Below are positions 37,779 through 47,979 of a stretch of 50,632 nucleotides of DNA, piece by piece. The notes beneath the pieces are model-generated. The model saw nothing but the letters and a program-made list of their open reading frames with translations. It ran no database searches and was not told the origin of the DNA. Positions within the stretch are counted from its first letter, which is position 1, and each line of letters begins with the position of its first letter. This DNA is from Saccoglossus kowalevskii (Eukaryota > Hemichordata > Enteropneusta > Harrimaniidae): contig NW_003114461.1 in assembly GCF_000003605.2 (NCBI RefSeq), forward strand, positions 25,423 to 76,054, given 5' to 3'. The translations under genes were made by a program, and so were the position numbers.

Positions 37779-40744
37779 GCTGACAAATCTGTGAATGTAA
37801 TACCCCAGTGAACATGTGATTGTGTTCATATTTATTGAAATCAAATAATGGGGAAAATGAATGCTTGTACAGTACTGCAATATAAATCCGATCAAACCAT
37901 ATATTTTCACTGGCATTTAATTTCACTATTTTGGTGTTTGAGCCTTTTCACTGGGTTTTAAGTTCATGAACTTTGCAGCGAAACAATGAGTTCTATTGTT
38001 ATTTCACAAGTTCATGTGTATTAAATTTCACTTATCATGGTGAAAATGGTGAAATTAAAACCTGTGGAAAAAATAATGCCTTTACAGTAGTTTAAGTGTT
38101 CTTTCAGTTTTCCCCTATGTCACATGCATAGCTCTTTTATTGACTCGCAAACGTAATTGTTGATGAACAATACCTGCTAGTCACAATGACCATAAAATGT
38201 TATTGTTATGCAAATTAACCATTTACCCTGGCTTATTTTGTTGTAAATGGCATCAACCAACCACCTGCTTTCAATGGTATGCTGTCAGTTGTGTGTTCTT
38301 TTCCCCAATAAAAGAGAAAATCGTTATTCCCAGGGATGGCATTGTGGGATTACTGTTTTTTTTTTTTTTTTATCGTATGCAGATATTTTTATATCTTAGC
38401 TCCTTATTCGGTTTATTAACGATTTAATCCTATAAACATATTTGAAACAAATCTATCTCTCTAAATATGTCAGCCATATATTTGTACTGGTATGTGGTAA
38501 ACCTAAGCTTTCCGTGTTTCAGTAACGTATGTACTTTTTACGCTCATGAAGTAAAAATAGAAATATCTTGTTCATCTACTGTAGTTCCCATATTCACATC
38601 CAATTCAGTGCATCTTCTATTAGGCGTATTGAATCCGTAGTTAATCTGTGGGCTGCACAACATGTATTTTCTGTATCATCATGCATCTCAAAATTATGGT
38701 TCGTTGGTTTTTGTATTTTATTGAGGCCCGCTTGGGAGATTGACAATGCAGCTCTATAAATATGTTTAGACCATCGATATATGAAACGAATTAAATTGAC
38801 ATCTCTGTATTTTACTCATCTGTGTTTCGATATTCCTGGCAACTATAATAATGAAACTGAAGAGTTGAAGGGGTTGATGTTAGTACTACAAATTAAAATA
38901 AAAATGGCTTACTTCGCTTTGGTTGAATGACCGAAAGTTGACTTTGAAATCACTGAATATATTACACAGGTTATCATACACAAACAGTAAACATGTACCG
39001 GTAACGACATTCGTGTGTACTGATATATTAAAATTTGTATTGCAATATGGCTTCTTTTTCAAATTTAGGTGGACGTAAAAAATTCAACTAAATTTCATGT
39101 GCATTACTGTACATGTGCCCGTCTTTTCAGGGACGAGTAAAGAGAGCGTTATGTTGTGGAGGATATAACTGAATAATGGATGTTAGTATCCTTGGATTTA
39201 CTGCTCTTTGTCAGTATGTGATGTTCTCATTGTAGATATTCTCTTTACAAACACCTGCTTGTCGTATGCAACCTCTTGGACATATTGCAATCACAGCTTA
39301 CATGTACGCAGGACAAGCAGTAAATTATTTAGTGCCTTTCAATTGAGTTTATTCCACAAGATAATGTCCATAAAATTTAGTATTTTTCTTTAATATCTAT
39401 AAATTTATATACCTACCGGTTGTCAATAATTTTAAAACATAAAATAAAACCAAATCCTATTCACTTTTACTGTATGGTATTTTGTAATGATATGAAACTA
39501 TGTTGTATGTGTCCCTTCCACAGAGATAAACATGATATTAGATGTCAATGGAACACTGTTCGTATGATCTACTAGTACTTTTAATTTAGTATTCACAACT
39601 CACTGTGTTACCACCTATTGTAGCAAGGAGACCTACTATGGTAAATAGTAGTCCTGTCCCAGGGTATCATTCTGTTTCCCACAGGTAGATAGATACATGT
39701 AGTTGGTCAGCCCCACTTCCGATTTGACGAAATATTAGTCTGTGATTCCAAATTGCAATTAATGAGAATATATTCTAATTTGCGAGCTATAATTATTTGC
39801 TTCTGTGGTCAACTCAATGCTAAGTATAAATCTCATTTATAGAATGATGATTATTCTCTGTCAGTAGGTGGGTATATTGATCATTTTGTTGTAAAGTTGA
39901 TGTATTTATTGATCTACGCTAATAGCTGTTACAAATTAATTTTATATGATGATTACGTTCGATCACTGATTGGGGATTATAGGGATGAGTTAACGACTTC
40001 AATAAGATGAAGAAGTCCATGTCACAGTTGGCATTTCATGATCATTAGCTCCAGTGACCGATTCTCTCATTTGTCAGAAATCTGTACACAGTTTTGATTC
40101 TGTCGTATGGAGATAGATACACTGTGATTGTAAACTGGCTTACATTGGACTTTCATATATTGCTTGCAGGAAAGCCTCCAGCCTCCTTGTACGGTAATCT
40201 CAAATTTTGGCTTTCCTCAAAGTATCAGTTAAAATATTTTGTATTACCGGTAATCTGTTTTAATAGTTGAAGCATCGTCCAATGATGAAACTTACATAAC
40301 ATTCAGTATTACGCTACAGTATATTATAAATAATTATTGTGAAGTGTGAAAGGTAAATATGCAGGCTTTATGATAATGGGTATTAGCAGCGGGCACATTA
40401 TTCTGAAATTCATGACAAACTCAAAAAAAAAAGTCCCAACTAAGCCAGATTGGCTTATTGGAAACCACTTTAATTTGCCAGAATTTTCACGAAGTCAGTC
40501 TGCAAAAAATCTGTAGCTGTGAACTTTTTGTTTTAAGATTGCGACTCAGTACATTTGTGAAATTTCAACCTCACGAACGCCTTTAAATTATCAAATCTTA
40601 ACGATGAAAATGATTGAGGGTGTGGTTGTACAGACCACATGCACATGCACTTTCCCCTGTTGTCTTGACAATATTAAACAATCTCAGTTTGCTGCAATAA
40701 CAAGTTCACACACATATATAGTTAAAATTCACATTAGCATTATA

Positions 40745-40847
40745 CAAGATGTGATTTGATTGGTTGTAAAGAAGCTGTTTTCTGATTGGCTTGATAGTTA
40801 CAGTTATAGGTATTTAGCCAATGTGTAGCCAATCAAACCTAATCTTG
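40745..40847. mobile_element. Foldback element with CAAGAT ends, 103 bp
   Basis: The left arm caagatgtgatttgattggt and right arm agccaatcaaacctaatcttg are inverted repeats of about 21 bp with four or five mismatches. A second inner pair, ctgattggct and agccaatgtg, extends the hairpin. It contains four ATTGG/CCAAT words, which come from the inverted structure and need not be CCAAT-box promoters. Confidence 0.6.
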
Positions 40848-41398
40848 TTTGTCATTTTCACTGAACTCAAGATTCTTGGCAGTAAATTTGAGAGCTGTTG
40901 TGAAATACTGTCTGCTGGTCAGTGGAATTCAAAGTATTGGTATACAACAATTAGTGGTAGATTTGTTTGACTGTTCAGTTTCCTGTGGTGTGGTTTAGTT
41001 GAACATTTGCTTGTGAGGTCAAGTGAATGTTAAGACTTGTGTTACATAGGTAATGACATTGTTCATAATGTTCAATAGATTTTGTTTTTAAACTGAACTC
41101 ATCTAAACACAGATGATTTTGGTAATACATTGTGATATGAGTAAAGTAAATTGTCAAAAAGACAAAAAAAGACCTATTTTGCGTATTGGTATTTTCAATA
41201 ATTAGCTCAATTTAGTTAGGAAAAGACATATTTTTGCTATCTTTTGTGTGTATTGGTATTTTCTTATTATTAGCTATGGGGTTTCCAGCAAAATTTAGCT
41301 AACTGACTTTTGCTAGCCTACTTTTCCGGACCCTAGATAGAACAACTTGGTTTGGCTTTGTTTATGTTGACAGTGCATGAATCCTTGGTCTGTGTTTT

Positions 41399-41422
41399 GA
41401 AATAAATAAATAAATAAATAAA
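41399..41422. repeat. (AAAT)n microsatellite
   Basis: About six units of aaat/aata on the + strand. It is a simple sequence repeat with no flanking element recognised. Confidence 0.9.
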
Positions 41423-41867
41423 GTAACTCGACCGTGACACAAGTTGACACGAAAGGTGAAAGGTCAAATACAGTTTCTCTTCATCAGTTACATATACGGT
41501 CAAAATTGTTTCAAAATTTGGCTCTATTTTGATTAACAAACTTTGAGATTAAATTTCCGATGAAGCGATCGTTGATTTCATTATGCAGTGGTTTGGCCAG
41601 CATGAGATCTGTAATATTAGATGTTTTTAATAGAACCCTTCGTCTTACACACGCAGTATATTGATTGGTATATGGTTACTTTTGTAGATGGTGTTATTTA
41701 AAGGTTCTTTTGTATCTGATTGTTAACTTGGTCAGGAAATTTAATCTGTTGTTTTGATGTCTTTTTGCGTAGTACTCCAGTCTGGTTTTTGTTATAGTAC
41801 TGTTATATGCTTTATTCTCATGACAGACAGATTTTTGCTATTAAAGTTTGTAAATCATGTAAATTTG

Positions 41868-42107
41868 TAATCTTTTCACCACCAAACTTTTTCGCCAAAT
41901 TATTCTGCACTTTATTCTTATGTTCCTCAATATTTCTGGAAATGAACCCTAATCTTGGAGCCAACAGACAATTTTGTAGTTAATTTTCAGTTTTTACTCG
42001 AAAAATTGGATATTTTTGTTCCAGTCTTCTGAAGGAATGTGCAGACTATAAACAAGGCCATTTTGTGAATTTGTGATGAAAAGAGGGAACTGGTGGTGAA
42101 AGGGTTT
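41868..42107 (-). mobile_element. MITE-like element, family F, copy 4
   Basis: Runs from aatcttttcaccaccaaac to actggtggtgaaagggtttt. The core is reverse-oriented: ctggaaatgaaccctaatct, tggagccaacagacaattt, gtgcagactataaacaagg. It directly abuts a family-G copy on its right. Confidence 0.88.
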
Positions 42108-42109
42108 TC

Positions 42110-42238
42110 ACCTTGGTGACGCAGTCGCTACATGCCACGCTTTAAAATTTCATCTTAATATATTTTACGCATGTTGTATAAATCATGTGGGACCCATATC
42201 GAACATGACGTTTTGTGACAACTGTGCCGCTTTTAATA
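42110..42238 (-). mobile_element. MITE-like element, family G, decayed copy
   Basis: The reverse-oriented family pattern is recognisable: aatttcat, ttttacgcatgttgtataaa, gggacccatatcgaacatga and the end gtgccgcttttaa. More diverged than the 46196 copy. Starts within a few bases of the preceding family-F element. Confidence 0.6.
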
Positions 42239-43661
42239 AATGTGAATTTTAGGCCATTTCGTCTTTGTAAACCTTTAATCAGTTTACATTAATTATGAAA
42301 AAAATATACTATGAAAAATATTGAATATTTGTAATGTAATATGATTGTTTACCCTGTAAAAATTAAATAATTTGAATGTTAGCTCTAAAAATCTGTACAC
42401 AATTGTTTAATACATTTGTATTTGTTATGAGATATGTTTCATAAAACTTGAATAATTTTAATGTTAGTCTCACTCTCCTGCAAATAATTGCATATTGTTT
42501 AGAGTGAAATTATGATAAAATAAATAACACACATGATTCTGATTGTCTTGTTGTAATCCCTGTGTTTGGCTGGGAGTTTACTTTTGAACAGATCAGAGTA
42601 AAGTTAATACTAGAAAAAAAAAAAAAAGGCAAAAACCTGTATATAGGACAAGAAATCAGTGATGTGGCACTGTAGGGTCAAGAACCTTACAGGTAGCAAA
42701 ACACAAATCACTGTGTTATTGTGGGGTTGAAAGTCGATGTACAACTTACAGTTATTTTGTGCCGAAACCCAAGTGACTATGGCTATCCACCTTCACCTAT
42801 AAATAAATCTTGCGTTCTGAAATGAATTGTTTCTTCACACAAATGGGGAAAAGGAGGCACTAGGTTGCTGCCACATAACTTAAGGGCAAAGCAAATTGAT
42901 TGACACGGTAATAATGATAATTTTAAACTCTACCAGTCTAATTACCACAATGCCACATCTGCTCAAAAGAGCCCTCTGTACCATCATCGCACCTTCCATC
43001 AACAGCTCTCTCTCTGTAAAACTGAAAGTTGAGCTGAATAATTGAGTTAAAGCGGTGTTTACTCAGTAACCTTAGTACTTGTGTGGATTTTTGAACTTCT
43101 AGGGAATACCAATCATTTAGACAGCTGCTCTTTCCATATATAAATGTCAAATTCAAGGGAGTCTTAATTGCCACCATTTCTATCGAGAATTCCCATCAGA
43201 TTCATCTAAAGTATTATTTCCGAAAATGGCCACTGTTGTGTTTATAATGTTCAGTCATTTTCTCTGTGGTATATTTCGAAAAAAATAACATTTACAAAAT
43301 TGCATATATTCACAGAGAGTCAAACAAGCACTTTCCATGCTTGTCTCAATATTAACCAAAATGTCTTGAAAAATGTCATCACCAATGTGTTCTACAATTT
43401 GGGATAGAAAACGCTACCATTAAAACTGTCTCATATTAATCCATAGACCTTAAAAAATACAAGAACAGGCAACTGCGGTATTTTCTTAGATGTAATGTGG
43501 GCTATAATCCGTGAATTGGATTAAAGTTTTTATCTGTTTGTCCTACTTCCTGTCGCCACATGAGACCAAGAAAACGCACAAAATCTTGTGTTTTTAGAGA
43601 TTTGCCATAGCGCAAATATGCAAAACTGCGTATATGTACAGTGTATTTTTAAAGTCTATGA

Positions 43662-43769
43662 TTAAAGCGAGAGGGTCGTCACCTGCACACGTGGGTAGAC
43701 GCTTGTTTGTAAACGATAACACACTATGGCCACCTGACGCATACGTAGATGACGACTCCCTCGCTTTAA
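43662..43769. mobile_element. MITE-like element, family T, copy 2
   Basis: Left end ttaaagcgagagggtcgtca and right end gacgactccctcgctttaa form a TIR of about 24 bp. The centre has cacgtgggtagacgcttgtt. At 108 bp this is the compact form of the element at 14720, without the 55-bp segment. Confidence 0.88.
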
Positions 43770-45093
43770 CCCTACAGCATCTGATTGTGTTCATTTATTT
43801 TGCCATCATTACTATACGTATTACTTAGAAAGACAATTTCCTGATCAGCCATCATATTTTCTTAACAACCACTCATGCGTTGAGGCTTCCAGAAAGAAAA
43901 AAAACCTACTTCTATTGCTTCCTAAACTAAAATTGCTCACAAAGAATAACTTTAAAAACATTTTGTCTGCCTGGTGTTTCTTCTGTCCAGTGATTGTTGC
44001 ATAATATACTTATATTTGTGCATATATAATGCTTACACCGGTGCTCTCTCAGGTCAGTCAGCAGGATTGCACAAAAGGAATCATGGGAAATCAATTGTTC
44101 ATTTTGTTTACACAATTTAATAGTCTGTCTTTTCCCAGTGTAATTTTAATCTAGTATAAAGTCAATTCCAGCAACATACATGTAGGATGCAATCCATGTA
44201 AATTTGTGTGTGCCGTATGTCTGGATGCATAGAAAACAGCCACTGGTGGTGCTGTATACAATTGAGACCTATTTTGGCTTGCTGTAGTTCATTTAGATTT
44301 TATTGTAAAACAAGAAAGCAGTTGTTAAATTTGGTGACCAGTTTAATATGATAGAAAGCGTTTACAGTCTTCAAATAACCACAATAGACAGAAGGGGGGG
44401 GGGTGTCAAGACCCAATATACGCGATTAATATGCATGACAATCCTTGTTTCCCCATAACACTGGATGTTCATGTAGGTACTCCACACAGGTATGCAGATA
44501 TAGATGACTGGATAGAGAGATAGATTCTGTTGATTTTAATGTCACATTGATGATAAAAAGCCATTAGTTAAAATATTAAATTAGTTACGCTTTTCTTGTA
44601 TGAGACTGATAAATTTCAAAAATATTTTTTTTCAAAACTTTGGAAAGAAAATAGAACTGGTGTGTTCGTTTTTCTATAAAAAAAATCCAAAATGGAATAC
44701 ATTTGTACATACTATCATCACATCTTTAATAACAGAAGATGACATTCATTTGATGAAAGAAGATTAGGAGCAGTTGCTATGACAATGAGATATGTATACG
44801 TGACCTGAATACATATGTGAGAGAGTTGCAGTATGGGTTCGTCATGTTCTACAAATACATTGAGGAATTATATATTTAATATTTATGAGACTGAAATTGG
44901 GCAATTTATAGGTTAAAATGTAACATATAAAATAGATTATTCTTCGTGATGTTTTATTTGGTAGGATTTAAGATATGAAGTCATAAATGATTGACAATAT
45001 ATCTGAGGATTTACATTATATACATTACATTGTACCTGACTTATTTAGTTTATTATTCACTGGGTTAACAATCAAAGTTGAAATTGTACATTA

Positions 45094-45122
45094 CACCCCC
45101 CACCCCCCACCCCCCACCCCCG
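45094..45122 (-). repeat. (CACCCCC)n tract with G-quadruplex pattern on the - strand
   Basis: Four runs of five or six C separated by single A, i.e. four G-runs of at least five separated by single T on the - strand. This satisfies the standard intramolecular G-quadruplex pattern with one-base loops. Confidence 0.85.
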
Positions 45123-45134
45123 GTATGTCTGATC

Positions 45135-45330
45135 TAACCGTTTGAGTGCCAAAGTCGGCTTTTGTCACCAATTTTGAATTTTAAATTCACATTTTTTTCA
45201 TAATTCTTCAAAAATTTTAATCAAAATTTGTAGCCATTAGGAAATTATGTCCATTTGGTTCAAAAATATCAAAAAATTCATAAAATAATGGCAAAATGTT
45301 GCACCATACTTTTGGTGCTCAAAAGGTTAA
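45135..45330. mobile_element. MITE-like element with TAACCGTTTGAGTGCCAAAG ends
   Basis: The left end taaccgtttgagtgccaaag and right end cttttggtgctcaaaaggtta form an inverted repeat of about 20 bp with a few mismatches. The interior is AT-rich and non-coding, with no sequence in common with family F, although both start (t)taacc(n)ttt. Single copy in the window. Confidence 0.75.
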
Positions 45331-45857
45331 GAAACGCATTTTTTCAAAGATTGAATATAGGTGTCCACCTACCATGTTACTGTTGCATGTAAATTGGTAG
45401 TGTTCAGCATTGTGTGGCATTCCCTTGCTGCAAACTTAACTATAATTCCCGGTATGTTGTAATTTACAAATCTGTAAATTTTTAATTTTTTCCTCTCCCT
45501 TTTGGATTCATATATAGATTTTAATTAATAACTGCAAACAACTCCTGAAGCGATACATGTGAAATAATAAAAAAAGTATTTTGGATCGTGCAAGTGTATT
45601 TACATAAACGTATAGTATAGATGTCAATATCAGGATCTGACAGATGGGTGACCGAGGCCATGGCCGGAGGGAATGAATGAACATTAGTGTAAAACCAGTT
45701 TAATTCTAATAATAGCAACATAAAAAAATGATTTTGTACAAATGTTTGCATTATTAATGTGAACCTACATGCCATGCATGAATCAGCTAGTCAAGTGTCA
45801 ACTATCTAGTTGTGAGAATATACTTTATTTTAAATTAGCGACATCTTGAATTACCGG

Positions 45858-46040
45858 TACTGTAAAATACTTTATTTTACCTGGGAATTAATTTTTGCTG
45901 GGTGTTTTGTAAGGAGTTTATTGTTCATTGATTTTTTGGATGAGTTGAATGTAAAAAATAGGAAAAAAGCTTTATTTTCACCGAATCATGCAAAATATAA
46001 AAAAAAAATTTTTTAACCGAGAATAAAGTATTTTACAGTA
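45858..46040. mobile_element. MITE-like element, family K, copy 2
   Basis: tactgtaaaatactttattt at the left and aataaagtattttacagta at the right form a perfect 19-bp inverted repeat. The interior has gatgagttgaatgtaaaaa and ttattttcaccgaatcatgc, the reverse complement of the pattern in the 11849 copy. TACCGGTA overlaps its left edge (45852-45859). Confidence 0.88.
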
Positions 46041-46195
46041 GCCAAAATATGAATTTACTAAGTTATAAAAAATAAAATGTCTTATCCCTGGCTTCAGGTC
46101 TTGCACATTTGAACTTCTGTAGATGACAAATCACAATGTAAACAGTTGATAAAACAGAGCAATTTTTACATTATCATGTGCTGTGTTCCCTACAT

Positions 46196-46311
46196 TTAAA
46201 GCGTGGTGGTCGTTGCGTGTGTTCGAATTTCATGTAAATAAATCTATTTTACACACATTGTATATGTCGCATTTCGAACAGGACGCAGCACGGCGACTGC
46301 CGCCCTTTAAA
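46196..46311 (-). mobile_element. MITE-like element, family G, reverse-oriented copy
   Basis: Its reverse complement aligns with the 10031 copy: ctgcgtcctgttcgaaatgc, acatatacaatgtgtgtaaa, tttatttacatgaaattcga and acacacgcaacgaccaccac. Ends catttaaagcgtggtggtcg and cgactgccgccctttaaa show the family's imperfect TIR most clearly. Confidence 0.78.
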
Positions 46312-46668
46312 CTAAATTAAAAGAATTACTTATCTCGTTTGTAAAATTAAATAGTAACCTATAGTTACACTAAGGTATATACCTAACCTTGTAATCACAA
46401 GTCAACCAGTTTATCCTTCATAAACAACTGATCTACACCCATGCTTGAATTCTCGGTGCATACCGACGTGTACAACTCATCCAGATAGACTTTTTAAAAT
46501 AACGTCACACTTACATGTGTATTCATCGTTGTTTCCAGTGACTGGTTTCGCACTTTAAAACTACTTTTACATAGTTTGTTTAAAACCCTTCAGATATTTA
46601 TAGGTAATGTATTGATTGATGTGAGAGTGATTAGTGCCTACATATATGCTAGCTACAGTGTAGCCAAG

Positions 46669-46879
46669 TATTGTAAAATACTTTATTTTCGCTTGGAATT
46701 AATTTTCGCTATTTCCACTGAAGGAATGATTCAGTGAAAATAAAATCCAGCGAATATACTTTTTCCCCTATTTTTTTACATTCAACTCGTCAAAAATCAG
46801 TGAAAATAAAATCCACACAAAATACCCAAAAAGTGTTTAGCGAAAATTAATTCCAGCTAAAATAAAGTATTTCACAGTA
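46669..46879. mobile_element. MITE-like element, family K, copy 3
   Basis: tattgtaaaatactttatt at the left and aataaagtatttcacagta at the right. The interior contains ggaatgattcagtgaaaata, ttacattcaactcgtcaa and agcgaaaattaattccagct, which closely match the 11849 copy. TACCGGTA lies 3 bp beyond its right edge (46883-46890). Confidence 0.88.
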
Positions 46880-46944
46880 CCGTACCGGTATGTCTGCTGT
46901 AACTTGTAAAATATTGCTACAACAGAAGAAAAATAAATAAGATT

Positions 46945-47376
46945 GGTTACGAACCAGTTGAGCAAGACTAACCGAGTTGTGACCTCGATGTGGTTTGTAA
47001 CCAGTCTTGTGATTGGTTGTTGACAAATGCTGAACAGGCCACGCCTCCAGCTGTGCCGTGCGTTCGGGCAAACCGTTAGGAATTCCTAAATGGAGTCAAT
47101 TTGTGTAGTTTTCTTGATTTATTCTGCAGATATCGGTAAAATGTAGGTAGGGCTTTGGCGAAATTTGAAGAAGCAACTAATATTCTTCAACCTGGTATTT
47201 TTTTTATATTTTATTTTTCATTCTTTTCGTCTGTTTTTTCGAGTTTAAAAAATGTGAGCTGGCTGGAGCCTTCATCCCTTGTCTATTTCTTACACTAGAT
47301 ACCAGCCGATACCCCCCCCCCCCCCCCATAGAGACTGCGTATTACAGTTGATTATAGTTCCTGGGCTCCCTGTGGT
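46945..47376 (-). repeat. ~430-bp dispersed repeat, copy B (inverted relative to copy A)
   Basis: Its reverse complement matches 5306-5728 across the whole length. It differs in a C16 homopolymer (47312-47327) where copy A has a shorter G run. Its outer 58 bp (46945-47002) start ggttacgaacca and end tggtttgtaacc, an inverted repeat of about 12 bp. Between these ends the sequence agttgagcaagactaaccga runs opposite to its direction in copy A. An antisense 74-codon frame crossing it is a by-product. Confidence 0.85.
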
Positions 47377-47377
47377 C

Positions 47378-47554
47378 TGCACTTCCCTTCAGAAGATTGG
47401 GGGGGGAAGCAAAATTTTTTGAGTAAAAACTGAAAATTGATTCAAATTTTGTCTGTTGGCTCCAAAATTAGGGGTCATTTCCAGAAATATTGAAGAATAT
47501 ATAAAAAAAAGTGCAGAAAATTTTGTGCAAGAAAGTCTTGTGATGAAAGGTTAA
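47378..47554 (+). mobile_element. MITE-like element, family F, copy 5 (5'-truncated)
   Basis: Carries the interior and right end of family F: ttcagaagattgggg, aaactgaaaattgattcaaa, ttggctccaaaattagggg, ccagaaatattgaagaata and the end cttgtgatgaaaggttaa. The left TIR is missing; the element begins within a few bases of the end of repeat copy B, so one insertion may have removed or replaced it. Confidence 0.8.
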
Positions 47555-47979
47555 ATCAGTAACATTTGTCTCAACATTAGCTTAGGACATTTTGTCCAAA
47601 ATGGCAAATAGTGTCCTGGAACATTTCTAATTATTTGCCTTATTTTGGGTGTAAAACAGTAAATTTGACTGAAAACACTGAAATGATTGAACAAAATAAG
47701 GACATTATGAAAAAAATACTGGCAAATTGCATCTGAATGACTGCATGACTGGACAATGTTGTGAACCTGTATATAACCAAACCAGGGCATAGCATGCCAT
47801 TGGAGAAAAGAGTTCACATGATCCACTTGCTTATCAATCAAGAAACTTTCATAATGTTGACCATTTTGTAGAGATGTGTATGGCATAGCTTTGCCAATCA
47901 AATTACTGTGTTCCGGTGAGTCATTTGTAGCTAGCCAGACTTTTTTCAAATGACAAGACCTGTCAAACCATATCTATTG
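47551..47979 (-). other. Longest open frame in the window, unknown, probably not a gene
   Basis: On the - strand a frame of about 142 codons is open between a TAG near 47980 and a TAA at 47551, next to repeat copy F5. No ATG stands near its left end; the first usable ones are internal (for example in GKAMPYTSL). I recognise no domain, signal peptide or clear membrane segment. The residue mix has many His, Phe and Gln, as AT-rich non-coding frames often do. It could be a fragment of a transposon protein or of a retrocopy, or chance. Confidence 0.2.

Noticed and set aside
37920-38092. Possible family-K relative (ttcactgggttttaag ... tttacagta)
   Set aside because: Only the last few bases match the K terminus and no left end was found.
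40078-40191. Possible exon 5: acceptor tttgtcag, 37 open codons in the right phase, donor gtaatc
   Set aside because: The translation (contains TVIVNWLTLDFHILLAGKPP) does not match the expected LKNVLVTIYWLG segment of the CH domain, and the donor is weak.
40170-40191. Micro-exon after tgcttgcag with RKASSLLVR
   Set aside because: Phase fits, but it is only about 22 bp and matches nothing expected; chance AG/GT pairs are common here.
44051-44138. Possible exon after ctctctcag, starting VSRIAQKESW
   Set aside because: No CH similarity and no donor before the stop codon.
46847-47071. 74-codon antisense frame
   Set aside because: Lies across family-K copy 3 and the 430-bp repeat; not a gene.
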